From Fibrobacterales bacterium Fibro_02 (GTDB taxonomy: Bacteria; Fibrobacterota; Fibrobacteria; Fibrobacterales; Fibrobacteraceae), in assembly GCA_001603905.1 (NCBI GenBank), contig LVAE01000048.1, positions 1-60,848 of the forward strand: a stretch of 60,848 nucleotides of DNA, given 5' to 3'. Numbering within the stretch: the stretch's first letter is position 1; each line of letters starts with the position of its first letter. Made by a program: the position numbers and the translations under genes. A model generated the notes under the pieces. The model searched no databases. It saw only the letters and a program-made list of their open reading frames with translations, and was not told the DNA's origin. Of the stretch, positions 42,051-52,590 are shown piece by piece.

Positions 42051-42620
42051 TTACGCGGCGTTCCCTGCTAGGCCGATTTCTGCGGCGTGTTCGCGCATTC
42101 CCTCGATGCAGATGGCGGCGACGTCTTTCACGTCCAAGCCGAGCAGGGCGCAGCCTTTCAGAATGTAGTCGCGGTTGCACTTGGCGGCGAATTTCTTGTC
42201 CTTGAACTTCTTCATAAAACTTTTCACTTCGAGGTCCAAAATTCCGTTGGGGCGCATTCTTGCGCAGGCCTGGATGATTCCGGTGAGTTCGTCCACGGTG
42301 AACAGGCTCTTTTCCATGTTGGTCTTGGGTTCCACCTGGTTCACGATTTCAAAGCCGTGCGCCAAAATGGCACGCACGTCTTCTTCGGAAACGCCTTGTG
42401 CGAGCAGTTCCTTTTCGGTGTGCTGCAAGTGTTCTTCGGGAAATTCCTGGTAGTCGTAATCGTGCAGGTAGCCCACGGCCTGCCAGTGTTCAACGTCCTC
42501 GCCGAAGTGCTTGGCCATCGCGCCCATGGCATAGCATACGTTGAGGGAATGGATGACCAGCGATTCTTCGGTCACGTGTCCATTGTTGATTTCTTTTGCG
42601 CGTTCAAGGGTCAGACTCAT
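42051..42620 (-). CDS. HD-domain hydrolase
   Basis: 189-residue HD superfamily protein. Metal motif: His in VIHSLNVCYAMG, HDYDYQE (His-Asp pair), and AHGFEIVNQ. Short predicted-phosphohydrolase proteins of this type are common and mostly uncharacterised. It precedes nothing obvious; the permease gene at 42668 runs in the same direction upstream with a 47-bp gap, so it may be the last gene of the porin-ABC operon. Confidence 0.8.
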   Translation of the reverse strand: MSLTLERAKEINNGHVTEESLVIHSLNVCYAMGAMAKHFGEDVEHWQAVGYLHDYDYQEFPEEHLQHTEKELLAQGVSEEDVRAILAHGFEIVNQVEPKTNMEKSLFTVDELTGIIQACARMRPNGILDLEVKSFMKKFKDKKFAAKCNRDYILKGCALLGLDVKDVAAICIEGMREHAAEIGLAGNAA

Positions 42621-42667
42621 TTTAAATCTCCAATTTCCACCGCTAATATAAATATTTTGAAGAATGA

Positions 42668-43432
42668 CTAATTCGCTTTTGTCCAGAACAGGAGCTTGCG
42701 TTTAACAAGTTCAAACAGTTCCATAATCGCAAGCACCACAATGCCTGTCCAAAGAATGCCTGCAACCATGTTGGGGTAATCGGAATAGTCGGCGTAAAAT
42801 TGCACAAAGTGACCGAGCCCCGTGTTTTCGCCGAAAAGTTCTGCCACGGTGAGCATGATGAACGAAAGTCCCATGCCTACAGAAAGCCCCGAAAATATTG
42901 ACGGCAGGCTTGCTACAAGGGCGATTCTCCACAAGTACTCAAACTTTCCGATTCCGATAATGGCGGCGTTACGCTTGTATTTTTCGGGGATTTCGGCGGC
43001 ACCGGCAGCCGTATTCAAGTAGATGGGCCAAAAGGCGGCAATAAAAATGATGAATGTCGAAGACAAATAGAACGTCGGAAGAATCGCTATCGCGTAAGGA
43101 ATGTAAACGTTGGGGGGAATGGGGGCCGCAAACCTGGAAATGGGTTTTAGCATATTGGAGACCCACGGAATGGAACCAGAAACAATTCCGATAGAGATTC
43201 CGACAATCGACGCCACCAAATAGGCGGGCACCAGTTTTAAAAGAGAGGCTCCTGCACTGCGCAAAAGTTCTTCACGAGAATCGAAGAGGGCTTTCAGTAC
43301 AGCCTTAGGAGATGGGAACAAATATTGACTGTCCCATTCGGGGCCGCAACTGATCAACACCCAAATTCCAAATAAAACGAGAAGAAAAAGGATTCCTGAA
43401 AACTTGGATAAGTATTTTGTAAAAGTTCTCAT
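42668..43432 (-). CDS. Sulfonate/taurine-type ABC permease
   Basis: 254-residue permease of the SsuC/TauC family with six helices and EAA loop (AAEIPEKYKRNAAIIGIGKFEYLWRIALVASLPSIFSG region). It overlaps the ATPase gene by 4 bp. Together with the binding protein and the outer-membrane porin it makes a complete uptake route placed directly downstream of the nitrogenase-like genes. Confidence 0.87.
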   Translation of the reverse strand: MRTFTKYLSKFSGILFLLVLFGIWVLISCGPEWDSQYLFPSPKAVLKALFDSREELLRSAGASLLKLVPAYLVASIVGISIGIVSGSIPWVSNMLKPISRFAAPIPPNVYIPYAIAILPTFYLSSTFIIFIAAFWPIYLNTAAGAAEIPEKYKRNAAIIGIGKFEYLWRIALVASLPSIFSGLSVGMGLSFIMLTVAELFGENTGLGHFVQFYADYSDYPNMVAGILWTGIVVLAIMELFELVKRKLLFWTKAN

Positions 43433-44244
43433 ATGCTGGCACCTCCTTGTACAATGTGGCCTAGTTTTTCAAGGATGTCCTTGTGGTAGGCGTCTTCAAT
43501 AGTTGCAATGGTTTGTTGGACTTTTTCGTTGCGAAACCATTCGCCGCGATTCTTCTTTACCGGGAAATCAAGCGGGATGTCCGCAATGATGCGCCCCGGG
43601 GTAGAGCCTAAAACGATAATGCGGCTCCCGAGATAAACGGCTTCACGAATGTCGTGCGTGACAAACAATGTGGTAATCGGCCGGTCTTTGACGCCGCGGC
43701 AAAGCTCCAAGACTAAATCTTGCAAGCTCGCCCTGTTTACCGGATCAAGAGCGCCAAAGGGTTCGTCTAAAAGAAGGGCGTCAGCGCTGACACTTAAGGC
43801 GCGCGCTATGGCTCCGCGCTGGCGCATTCCGCCCGAAAGTTCAAAGGGGTATTTATGCAGGCTTCCTGAAAGTCCTACTAGGTTCAGGTATTCTTCGGCT
43901 AAATTTTTGGCGTAACTTGTCTTCAGTTTTTTTGTCTTTTTAATGGCGAGCGTTACATTTTGGAGAAGGGTAAGCCAAGGGAAAAGGGTGTAGTCCTGAA
44001 AGACTACACTCCTTTCGGCTGAAGGCTTTTCGATTTCTTTTCCTTTCCAGTAGACATGCCCCTCGCTCGGCTTGGTAAGCCCAGCGAGAAGGTTTAGCAA
44101 AGTGGTCTTGCCACTACCGCTTTCGCCTAGCAGACATACGAACTCACCTTGATTGATTTTCAAGTTGATGTCTTTCAAGATGGCTCTGCCATCGTACGAA
44201 AAATCGAGATTCGTTGTTTCAAAACCATTTTGCTTTATTGTCAT
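43429..44244 (-). CDS. Sulfonate/taurine-type ABC ATPase
   Basis: 271-residue ATPase with GESGSGKTT, LSGGMRQRGA, ADALLLDEPFGALD and FVTHDIREAVYLGSR. The ATG at 44244 follows AAGGAA, 8 bp after the binding-protein stop; the longer frame covers the end of that gene. Confidence 0.87.
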   Translation of the reverse strand: MTIKQNGFETTNLDFSYDGRAILKDINLKINQGEFVCLLGESGSGKTTLLNLLAGLTKPSEGHVYWKGKEIEKPSAERSVVFQDYTLFPWLTLLQNVTLAIKKTKKLKTSYAKNLAEEYLNLVGLSGSLHKYPFELSGGMRQRGAIARALSVSADALLLDEPFGALDPVNRASLQDLVLELCRGVKDRPITTLFVTHDIREAVYLGSRIIVLGSTPGRIIADIPLDFPVKKNRGEWFRNEKVQQTIATIEDAYHKDILEKLGHIVQGGASI

Positions 44245-44251
44245 ACTTTCC

Positions 44252-45292
44252 TTAATTCCTGGACTTGAAAATGTTTTCTGCCTTGGCGTAGAATTCGGAC
44301 TTGGGATTTTCCTTGCGAAGTTCTGCGATGGCGGCCTTATAGAAATCGGTGCGAACGTATTCGGAGACTTTCTTGTCGGACTTGATGAATTCGGCATCTT
44401 TCAAGAAATCCCAGAAGAATTCGACACCCTTCACGTTGGGGTCCGTGTCTTGCGTGACGTGCCCGCTGTAGAACGCCTTGTTGACAAGGGCGGTATCGAG
44501 CTTGATCCACTTGGCAATAATTTCCACACTCTTCTTGTGGTCATTTTGCACCAGTTCTTCGGCTTCGATCAGCGACTTGACCAAGCGCTTGTAAACATCG
44601 TCGCGGCCTTCGATTTTGCGGAGCGAAGCAATCAGGCGGCAGCAAATATGACCGGGGTTGATGTCCTTACTGCGGAGCACCACGGAAAGGCCTGCTTCTT
44701 CGGCGCGAAGGTCATGGGGTCCCCAAGTAACGCCTGCAAATACGCTTCCGTTCTTGACGGCTTCGATCACTGCAGGTGGATTCTTGAGTTCCACGATGGT
44801 GACGTCCTTGCGCCAGTCAACGCCTTCTTTCTTGAGGCCGCCGCGGACAATGGCGTCAGCAGTGCCCAAGCGAATGGTGGCGATTTTCTTGCCCTTGAGG
44901 TCACTCAGCTTTTTAACTGCCCCTGCATTTTCCTTGCGGGTAATCACGGCCTGGTCACCACCCATGATGCCACCAATCACGCGGATGTCGGCACCCTGCG
45001 AAATATGAATGAGCGGAGCGAGCGAACCGAATGCGCCTGCATCGAGTTTACCTGCGCGGACAGCGGCAATGCCGTCGCCAGAATTCGAAAATTCTACGAG
45101 CGTTACGTCAAGGCCATTTTTCTCGAAAATGCCAGCATCTTTAGCGATAAAGAATTTTCCTTGACCTGTAGAAGACAGATAACCGATGGAAATCTTGTCT
45201 GCGGCGATTGCAGAAGTAGCGCAGGCGAGGCTAAAGAGGATTGTGAAAGCAATTCGATTGCGGATTTTATTGAAAATTTGTTTCTGATTCAT
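44252..45292 (-). CDS. Sulfonate/taurine-type ABC substrate-binding protein
   Basis: 346-residue periplasmic protein (signal peptide ending CATSAIAADK) of the SsuA/NMT1 family: KISIGYLSSTGQGKFFIAKDAGIFEKNGLDV, LDAGAFGSLAPLIHISQG. No lipobox, unlike the binding protein at 27532. The ligand is not readable; a sulfonate or small organic sulfur compound is likely from context. Confidence 0.85.
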   Translation of the reverse strand: MNQKQIFNKIRNRIAFTILFSLACATSAIAADKISIGYLSSTGQGKFFIAKDAGIFEKNGLDVTLVEFSNSGDGIAAVRAGKLDAGAFGSLAPLIHISQGADIRVIGGIMGGDQAVITRKENAGAVKKLSDLKGKKIATIRLGTADAIVRGGLKKEGVDWRKDVTIVELKNPPAVIEAVKNGSVFAGVTWGPHDLRAEEAGLSVVLRSKDINPGHICCRLIASLRKIEGRDDVYKRLVKSLIEAEELVQNDHKKSVEIIAKWIKLDTALVNKAFYSGHVTQDTDPNVKGVEFFWDFLKDAEFIKSDKKVSEYVRTDFYKAAIAELRKENPKSEFYAKAENIFKSRN

Positions 45293-45309
45293 TATTCAAG
45301 TCTCCTTCG

Positions 45310-46521
45310 TTAGAAACCATAAGTTGCGGAAAGTTGATAGCGGTTCAAGTCTGCTTCTTTTACGGTGCCTGCGATCAAGTAATCTGTTTGAACGTGGAGG
45401 TATTCAATCCCGAGCGAGAAGGCATCAGTCAGGTTGTAGGTAGCGTTTGCGAAAACGGAAATGTTCTGCTCGCGGCCGCCCACGGTTTCGATGTCATCGC
45501 GGTCCAGTTTGTCAATACCTGCGCCACCATTAATTGCCAGTTTTTGGATCAGTTTAGCCTGCAGAGCGAACCAACCACCATACGCCTTGATGCTTTTGAC
45601 ACTTTCAGGGTCTTCTGCGTTGGCAACAAATCCGCGCCCGATGCCGGCTGCATACGTATCCAGGTTTTCACCGATGAAACCTTCGCCAAGGAGGGTGATC
45701 GCGCCCGTGATGGGAAGAGTCAAGTCGACGTTAGCAGACCAGGTGGGAATATCCTTGGTTTTACCGGTTGCGTCCAAGTCGATTTCTTCTTGTCCGTAAT
45801 GGCCAGAAACGCCCAAGCCAGCCTTCTTCTTATCTACCCACAGCGGAAGCGCAAAGCCAATGCGGCCCTGGAAAGTAGGAATGTCGGCGTCGGTACCGGT
45901 TTCAGAGGCAGAAGAGGAATTGTACGGCTGGTTTTCGCCGATGGTGCGGACAACAGCGGCGGCAATATCCACAGAGCCTTCACCAACGGGGATTTTCTCG
46001 GTGAGTCTCAGCTGAGCCCTGCGAAGGCCAGCATCGCCCGAGTTGTTGAGAACGCCTGCGTTAAGCGTCGGGGTTACCAACGGAGAAATCACGTCCCAAG
46101 TTTGACCGCCCAAAATAGAGAAGCCAGTCTTGCCGAAAGAAATTTCACCGTAGCCGTGGCGGAGACGCGGGTTAGGATTGTTGGCGGATCCACCACCATA
46201 GAAGTCAATTTCAACTTTACCGTTGGCCTTAAAATAAGTTGTGTCGCTACCGCTCGAAAGATTGAAACCGATTCGAGTCAGGTTCGGAGCCAAGTGCCAG
46301 CCACCGTCGTTTTCGTTGGTAAGGTCCGAGGCTGCAACAAAGTTTGCGAAGTTACCATTGTTACTTTTGGAATCTTCGTAAGCGGCGTTGAGAGACGCAA
46401 AGCCGTAGAGGGTAGCACTTACGCCAGACTTTGTAGTGACCGAAATCGGTTCGGCGGCGAAAGAGGTGATTGCAGATAAAAGGATAATCTTGGCAGCAAT
46501 ATTTTTCGAATTGATATTCAT
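45310..46521 (-). CDS. Outer-membrane porin (DcaP-like)
   Basis: 403-residue beta-barrel with signal peptide (MNINSKNIAAKIILLSAITSFAAEP split here at the cleavage AEP). Conserved traits: YGFASLNAAYEDSK, RHGYGEISFGKTGFSILGGQTWDVISPL, ending YQLSATYGF with a terminal Phe as in outer-membrane barrels. The RHGYGEI-GQTW pattern recalls DcaP-type porins that pass small anionic solutes. First gene of the porin-ABC operon; likely lets the ABC substrate through the outer membrane. Confidence 0.8.
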   Translation of the reverse strand: MNINSKNIAAKIILLSAITSFAAEPISVTTKSGVSATLYGFASLNAAYEDSKSNNGNFANFVAASDLTNENDGGWHLAPNLTRIGFNLSSGSDTTYFKANGKVEIDFYGGGSANNPNPRLRHGYGEISFGKTGFSILGGQTWDVISPLVTPTLNAGVLNNSGDAGLRRAQLRLTEKIPVGEGSVDIAAAVVRTIGENQPYNSSSASETGTDADIPTFQGRIGFALPLWVDKKKAGLGVSGHYGQEEIDLDATGKTKDIPTWSANVDLTLPITGAITLLGEGFIGENLDTYAAGIGRGFVANAEDPESVKSIKAYGGWFALQAKLIQKLAINGGAGIDKLDRDDIETVGGREQNISVFANATYNLTDAFSLGIEYLHVQTDYLIAGTVKEADLNRYQLSATYGF

Positions 46522-46898
46522 TTATAAATCTCCTGATTGAAAATTTTTATGAGTTAAGCAACCATGCAAAAAACTTTTTTGCACGATGCGATTAAATTTT
46601 GTTTGGTGGGGTTGAGTGCTTACTGGCGAATGCCTTGAGCAAAAGTATAAAGTCTACACATATAGGTATCCTCGTTCTGATTTGTTTGCTCTTCGGAACA
46701 TGACGTTCTCGAAATTTTGTGCGTTAAAAGTAGAAATAAAAATGAGCTTGTAAAATACTTTTTCTTTATAACTTAATATAGCATTAAACTTGAACAGAAT
46801 TAGCGACAAAAAGTGACTTTGAATTTTTTACAAAAATGCCGCCTGAAAATCAGGCGACATTTTTTGTTTTAGGAGAGTAAATTATTTTATCTTGAATA
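46522..46898. other. 377-bp gap: nifK-like terminator and porin-ABC promoter with partial sulfur box
   Basis: Next to the nifK-like gene is a terminator (46836-46860). In the middle, on the minus strand, GTATTTTAC (46758-46750), a 15-nt gap and TCTACTTTT (46734-46726) resemble the -35/-10 part of the sulfur boxes, with TTATAA 14 nt upstream; the distal TTATA dyad in the 36-nt position is missing. The remaining ~200 bp to the porin ATG form an unusually long leader with no feature I recognise. Confidence 0.45.
46836..46860 (-). terminator. Terminator after the nitrogenase-like operon
   Basis: ATGCCGCCTG (46836-46845) pairs with CAGGCGACAT (46851-46860) with one mismatch; T-run on the minus strand. 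It separates the HDK genes from the porin-ABC operon. Confidence 0.8.
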
Positions 46899-48251
46899 TT
46901 ATTTTCCGCCAACGGATGCGCTGTAGATTTTTTCAAGCAAATTAAGCGCGCCCTTGTAACCGACGAAACTCCGGTTAATAATCAGTGTTTCGCTGGATGG
47001 CGGTGTAATTTCGAAAAGCAGTGCATTCTTTTCATTGGCAATGTTGATTTCCCACGAAGACGCAAGAATCAAAGGCTTGCCCGAAGAGAATTTCACTTCC
47101 TTAATGGACTTTTCAATCAGGTAGCCATCTTCTTCAAACTCCACTTCGACATCGACACCTTCGCTAATGTTGTGGAACGCATCTTCGATACCTTTGCGGA
47201 ATTTCTGCGGAGGATCGTCACTGATAATTGCCTTGCGCGGAATAAGACCGATTTGGTCCACGAGGAACTTGGTGTAGGCAAGCGTGTAGGCTGAATCAGC
47301 TGTGATGGCAAATTCGCTGGGCATACCGAACCAGTATTCAGCGAAAAATTCGGAGAAGTGTTCCAGATAGTAGTAATAAATCTGATTTTCTTCCTTGATG
47401 AACTTTTCGCTCTGTTCCTTGTCAATTCCAGCAAATTCAACGACCTTGCGGATAAATGCGGCGGTCGCTTCGGCTCCGATCGGAATTTCGGGAATATGGA
47501 GGAACGGCTGTCCGTATTTCTGTTCCAGATGCTCCGCGTTTCGAACGCCAACCCAGGGTGAAATCACCAGATTGAATTGAGCCTCAGGAATACGCAACCA
47601 ATCCACGACACCATTATTTTCCGGTCCGAACAGCACATTGACTTCAAAACCGGCACCACGGAGGATGCGAGCGATTTCCTGGTAGTCACCGCGCCAATTC
47701 TGGTTGTAGTAGGGTGTTTCGAACCAAAGGTTCACCAAACCCTTCTTGCGTTCGCCCTTGTAATCGCCAACGAACTGGTCGACAATCGCGTTCACGACTT
47801 CTTCGTGACCGAAAAGGTTGTTCCCCTTGAATCCGGCGGTATCAACGGAGACGATCGGGTAACCCAAATCGCGATAATTGCGTACCAAAGTAGAAACGTC
47901 GTCGCCAATCAAGCCGCCCACGCAACCCGTAAGAACCACATAGAGGTCACCGTCAAAAACCTTGAGCGTCGATTTAATCAACTGATCAAGGGTCTTGATG
48001 CCGCCAAAAACGATGTCGTTTTCAGTCGAGTTTGCGCTTGGCATGTTGCCCGCACCGGCGTAAATGCTGCCCTGGAAGCCATTTTCGAACGTGAGAAACG
48101 CCGTTTGTTTCAGCTGGCAACCCGGCGAGCAGTTGGCAATAGGGACGGCCCCTTTAATACCGACAACCGTGTGGGATGCGCCCACCGCGCAAGCATATCG
48201 GGGGTCCGAAATAGAATTACTCTTCTTTCTTTTAATTGTAGATTCAGACAT
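46899..48251 (-). CDS. Nitrogenase-like catalytic beta subunit (NifK/MarK-like)
   Basis: 450-residue subunit of the nitrogenase superfamily. Cysteines in the positions of P-cluster ligands are Cys21 (YACAVGA), Cys45 (NCSPGCQ) and Cys110 (VVLTGCVGGLIGDDV). The three Rossmann-like domains appear complete, but the protein lacks the long N-terminal extension of MoFe NifK. Partner of the upstream gene, 15 bp away. Sulfur context and the absence of nifE and nifN suggest a methylthio-alkane reductase (Mar) or related C-S reductase; nitrogen fixation is not excluded by sequence alone. Confidence 0.82.
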   Translation of the reverse strand: MSESTIKRKKSNSISDPRYACAVGASHTVVGIKGAVPIANCSPGCQLKQTAFLTFENGFQGSIYAGAGNMPSANSTENDIVFGGIKTLDQLIKSTLKVFDGDLYVVLTGCVGGLIGDDVSTLVRNYRDLGYPIVSVDTAGFKGNNLFGHEEVVNAIVDQFVGDYKGERKKGLVNLWFETPYYNQNWRGDYQEIARILRGAGFEVNVLFGPENNGVVDWLRIPEAQFNLVISPWVGVRNAEHLEQKYGQPFLHIPEIPIGAEATAAFIRKVVEFAGIDKEQSEKFIKEENQIYYYYLEHFSEFFAEYWFGMPSEFAITADSAYTLAYTKFLVDQIGLIPRKAIISDDPPQKFRKGIEDAFHNISEGVDVEVEFEEDGYLIEKSIKEVKFSSGKPLILASSWEINIANEKNALLFEITPPSSETLIINRSFVGYKGALNLLEKIYSASVGGK

Positions 48252-48266
48252 TTAAAAACTCCCTTG

Positions 48267-49871
48267 TTATGCGCTTTCCGAAACTTTTTTCTGGCCGATG
48301 CCGAGCTTGAGGTTTCTCGGTTCCGGCAAATCTTCAAGCGCTTCCGGGTGATGTGTCAAATAGAACGGATCGTCCTGAGAAAGCCACCAGTCGGAATACG
48401 GGAGCTTTACATTGCGCTTGAGCACCTGATTGAACTTGGTACGTGAAATCACGCCCTTGAGCATTTCGCCAATGCGGAGAATGCCCTGGTAGCCCACCGG
48501 GATATGTTCGTCGCCCATGGTGAGAGTCGGGAATCCGAGATGGCCCGCGACAGAAGCAAGGCCCGGATGGCGAATGAGCAAGAAATCCGTCTTGGCACGC
48601 TTCAATAGCTGCGGAAGCTGGAAGGCGCGAGTCTTACTGACGGTATAGTGCGGAATATCGCCGTAAGTTTCGACTAATTCCTTAAGGGTGTCCTGATGTT
48701 CTCCACCACCATCGTAAACGGGGTCGTGGTGGAACACGAGAGCAGCATCGTGGCCGATTCCCAGTTCCGAAAGAACGCTGATAAGGCCGTGTGCGTATGC
48801 AGAACCTGTCATCACGATGCCATTCTTGCCCTTGAAAAATTCGCGGAGTTCAGCAAGCTTCGGAGCAATGCGCTTGTGTTCGCTTTCGATGTATTCTTCG
48901 GCTTCTTTTTCTTTGCCAACAACTTTTGCGATAGCGCGGAGCCAAGCATCAGTACCCTTGATGCCATAAGGTTGCGGAGCATCAATCTGCGGAACGCCGA
49001 AAGATTCTTCAAGAGCCGTGGCCATGTAGCCGCCCAACGTATCGCAGAAGGTTGCGGTAGCGACCGCTTCGGAGGCTTGGCGAATTTCTTCGAAAGAGGC
49101 TGTATCCAAAAGGTAGTTTACGCGCAGTCCAAGCGGAGCAAGCATTTCGGAGAAATAGTCCGAACCCCAAAGGGCAACAATGTTGATCAAGTCATTCTGT
49201 TTCTTGGTCGGGCGGCGTTCCACAATCTGGCGGAGAACGCCATGGAACGCGACGTCGAAACCCGTAGACCAGTGCTTGGAACGGAATCCTTCGCAGTGCA
49301 GCGGAATGATAGGCACGCCAACTTCAGGTTCCATTTCCTCGGCAATGGAGTCGATGTCTTCACCGATAATAGCTGTAGCGCAAGCCATACCAATGAAAAT
49401 CGCCTTGGGGTTAAAACGTTCCTTTGCGTCAAGGATTGTCTGGCGGAGTTTTTCGGAAGCGCCAAAGACCATGTCCTTTTCTTTCAGGTTCGTGCTGATG
49501 TTCAGCGTATTCTGCAGGGGCTTTCCACGACGACGAAGGCCGTTATGCATAGAGAGGTTAAACTTGGAATTTTCGCCGCTGCAACCGATAGGAGAATGGT
49601 CTATCAAGGCGCAATCCGTGAGGTTTCCCACCTGACACTGCACAATTGCGTTAGAGCACATTGTTTCTTGGTTCAGCGGAGAACTCAATTCGCAAAGTTT
49701 GCATCCCGAGCCCTTGCTGGCGCAACCGCCATGCTTTTTCGCGCTGCGTTCGTCGTAGGCAGATTCCTTAATCAAATCGCTCGCCTTGCCGTCCCAGCCG
49801 ATAATCGTACCCAGTCGATATTCGCGATTTTCGACCGAGGTCATATTCAAATTGATATTAGTCTTGGCCAT
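48267..49871 (-). CDS. Nitrogenase-like catalytic alpha subunit (NifD/MarD-like)
   Basis: 534-residue subunit expected to hold the active-site iron-sulfur cofactor. P-cluster-type cysteines: Cys72 (METMCSNA-like ETMCSNAIVQC), Cys97 (DHSPIGCSGE) and Cys164 (GMACATAIIGEDI). Cofactor ligands appear kept: Cys276 (ATATFCDTLGGYM) and probably His456 (GDEHIPVGYQG). Against LHCEGFR (residues 191-197), the positions of NifD Gln191 and His195 read Trp201 and Phe205, so key N2-reduction residues are changed. Extra N-terminal cysteines (Cys50, 57, 60) are unusual. Best reading: a reductase for organic sulfur compounds. Confidence 0.82.
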   Translation of the reverse strand: MAKTNINLNMTSVENREYRLGTIIGWDGKASDLIKESAYDERSAKKHGGCASKGSGCKLCELSSPLNQETMCSNAIVQCQVGNLTDCALIDHSPIGCSGENSKFNLSMHNGLRRRGKPLQNTLNISTNLKEKDMVFGASEKLRQTILDAKERFNPKAIFIGMACATAIIGEDIDSIAEEMEPEVGVPIIPLHCEGFRSKHWSTGFDVAFHGVLRQIVERRPTKKQNDLINIVALWGSDYFSEMLAPLGLRVNYLLDTASFEEIRQASEAVATATFCDTLGGYMATALEESFGVPQIDAPQPYGIKGTDAWLRAIAKVVGKEKEAEEYIESEHKRIAPKLAELREFFKGKNGIVMTGSAYAHGLISVLSELGIGHDAALVFHHDPVYDGGGEHQDTLKELVETYGDIPHYTVSKTRAFQLPQLLKRAKTDFLLIRHPGLASVAGHLGFPTLTMGDEHIPVGYQGILRIGEMLKGVISRTKFNQVLKRNVKLPYSDWWLSQDDPFYLTHHPEALEDLPEPRNLKLGIGQKKVSESA

Positions 49872-49882
49872 GAACCCTCACA

Positions 49883-51177
<1,295 letters not shown>

Positions 51178-52050
51178 ATGGCAACCAGTCAAGAAACAGT
51201 TTTTAGAGAACACCCGTGTTTTGGTGCTTGCAAAAACCGGAAGGGGCGCATTCATTTGCCTGTCGCCCCAGGTTGCAACATCGAGTGTCGTTTTTGTGAT
51301 AGGCGCATTAACGAAGATGCTCAGGTACCGGGGAATACAAGTAAGGTGATTAAGCCCGAAGAAGCGTGCGGATACATTCGCAAGGCTTTGGAATTTGTAC
51401 CGGAGCTCACGACGGTGGGAATCGCAGGCCCAGGCGACACCTTGGCAACTCCTTTTGCACTAGATACATTCCGCTTGGTAAAAAAGGAATTTCCGCAGCT
51501 GATTCGCTGCATGAGTACTAACGGACTCTTGCTGAATGACAAGGCAGACGAAGTTATCGATGTCGGCATCGATTCGCTCACGGTTACGGTGAATGCCGTG
51601 GATCCTGAAATTGAAGCAATGATCAACGCGAGAATTTTCTACCACGGCAAAACTTATACGGGTATAGAAGCAGCCGAAATTCTGATTCATAACCAGCTTG
51701 AAGGCATTCGCAAGGTGGCGAAAAGCGGAACGCTTATCAAAGTGAATACGGTTCTTTGCCCGGGCATTAACGACAAACATATTGAAGATGTGGCCGCCAC
51801 CGTGCGCGAAGCGGGTGCCATTATGTACAATATCATTCCGTTAATTCCGCAAAACGGTTTTAAGGACATTCCGGCCCCGACGCCAAAGACACTTGCGATC
51901 GCGCAGGAGCAGGCGGGAGTGTTCATCAACGTATTCAAGCATTGCGCGCATTGCCGAGCCGATGCTGTCGGCGTCCCAGGCGTTTACGACGTCGGCGCAC
52001 AAATCTACATGGACCGCATCCGTGTAAAGGAGACTTTCTCTCATGGCTAA
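51178..52050 (+). CDS. nifB: Nitrogenase cofactor biosynthesis radical-SAM protein
   Basis: 290-residue radical-SAM enzyme that fuses two 4Fe-4S clusters with a carbide to form NifB-co, precursor of all nitrogenase-type cofactors. CFGACKNRKGRIHLPVAPGC begins the protein; the radical-SAM triad is Cys33-X3-Cys37-X2-Cys40 (CNIECRFCDRR), and C-terminal ligands are in HCAHCRADA. No fused NifX domain; NifX-like protein follows separately with an 8-bp overlap. The ATG at 51178 follows GAGG; a GTG at 51148 is less likely. Its presence shows that the HDK enzyme carries a NifB-co-derived cofactor. Confidence 0.93.
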   Translation: MATSQETVFREHPCFGACKNRKGRIHLPVAPGCNIECRFCDRRINEDAQVPGNTSKVIKPEEACGYIRKALEFVPELTTVGIAGPGDTLATPFALDTFRLVKKEFPQLIRCMSTNGLLLNDKADEVIDVGIDSLTVTVNAVDPEIEAMINARIFYHGKTYTGIEAAEILIHNQLEGIRKVAKSGTLIKVNTVLCPGINDKHIEDVAATVREAGAIMYNIIPLIPQNGFKDIPAPTPKTLAIAQEQAGVFINVFKHCAHCRADAVGVPGVYDVGAQIYMDRIRVKETFSHG

Positions 52051-52459
52051 ATATAGAGTTGCAGTCGCCACAAACGATGGCGAAAATGTCAATGTTCACT
52101 TTGGGCATGCCGCGGCGTTTGATGTGTACGAAGTCGATGAAGAAAGCGGAAAATTTGAAAAAGTCGAAGTCCGCGTAAAGCCGGAACATTGCGACGGTTC
52201 GTGCGGAGATGGCGCGTGCGGACAGCGAGATGTAGAACGTTCGTCAATGTTTTCGGCCGCAAAAAATCTAGCCGATTTAGATTACGTTCTCTGCTCGCAG
52301 CTTGGCCCGCAGGCTATACAGGCGTTAACGCGCTTTAACGTACGTGCATTCGATATCGCGCTCCCCATCGCAGATGCTATAGCAAAAATAAATATATACC
52401 GTAAAAAAATCGCCGAGCGTCTTTCGAAAATTAAGGGATTGCAGGATAAAACTTTATAA
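52043..52459 (+). CDS. NifX/NafY-type iron-cluster carrier
   Basis: 138-residue protein of the dinitrogenase iron-molybdenum cofactor family (KYRVAVATNDGENVNVHFGHAAAFDVYEVD). Such proteins hold NifB-co in transit. The motif EHCDGSCGDGACGQRDVERSS adds three cysteines. Translationally coupled to nifB. With NifE and NifN absent, it may hand the NifB product directly to the catalytic subunits. Confidence 0.85.
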   Translation: MAKYRVAVATNDGENVNVHFGHAAAFDVYEVDEESGKFEKVEVRVKPEHCDGSCGDGACGQRDVERSSMFSAAKNLADLDYVLCSQLGPQAIQALTRFNVRAFDIALPIADAIAKINIYRKKIAERLSKIKGLQDKTL

Positions 52460-52506
52460 GTTTTTCAAAAAATTATGAAAACAACTTGACGGAAGAAAAA
52501 TTTGGT

Positions 52507-52535
52507 TTTACATTTATACCTACTAATTTGATAGG
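52507..52535 (+). promoter_or_regulatory. Promoter with CCTA-N9-TAGG palindrome (Cys leader operon)
   Basis: TTTACA (52507-52512), a 17-nt spacer and GATAGG (52530-52535) form the promoter; CCTACTAATTTGATAGG (52519-52535) is a palindrome shared in 14 of 17 positions with the encapsulin operator. TTTTAC and GATAGGAAAT are identical in both promoters. Confidence 0.6.
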
Positions 52536-52542
52536 AAATAAA

Positions 52543-52590
52543 ATGAATTTTCATTTTGCAAGATTTTGTTGTTCGAGCGACCGATGTTGA
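52543..52590 (+). CDS. Cysteine-rich leader peptide MNFHFARFCCSSDRC
   Basis: A 15-codon frame with an excellent ribosome site (AGGA six bases before the ATG) and three cysteine codons, two adjacent (52567-52572) and one just before the stop (52585-52587). The stop codon touches the 5' arm of an antiterminator. Its place and content are those of an amino-acid attenuation leader: the ribosome stalls at the Cys codons when charged tRNA-Cys is low. Confidence 0.75.
   Translation: MNFHFARFCCSSDRC

Noticed and set aside
42051..42620. HD protein as hydrolase half of the neighbouring RelA-domain gene
   Set aside because: A terminator separates them, and the HD protein lacks the SpoT-type HD sequence; any link is speculative.
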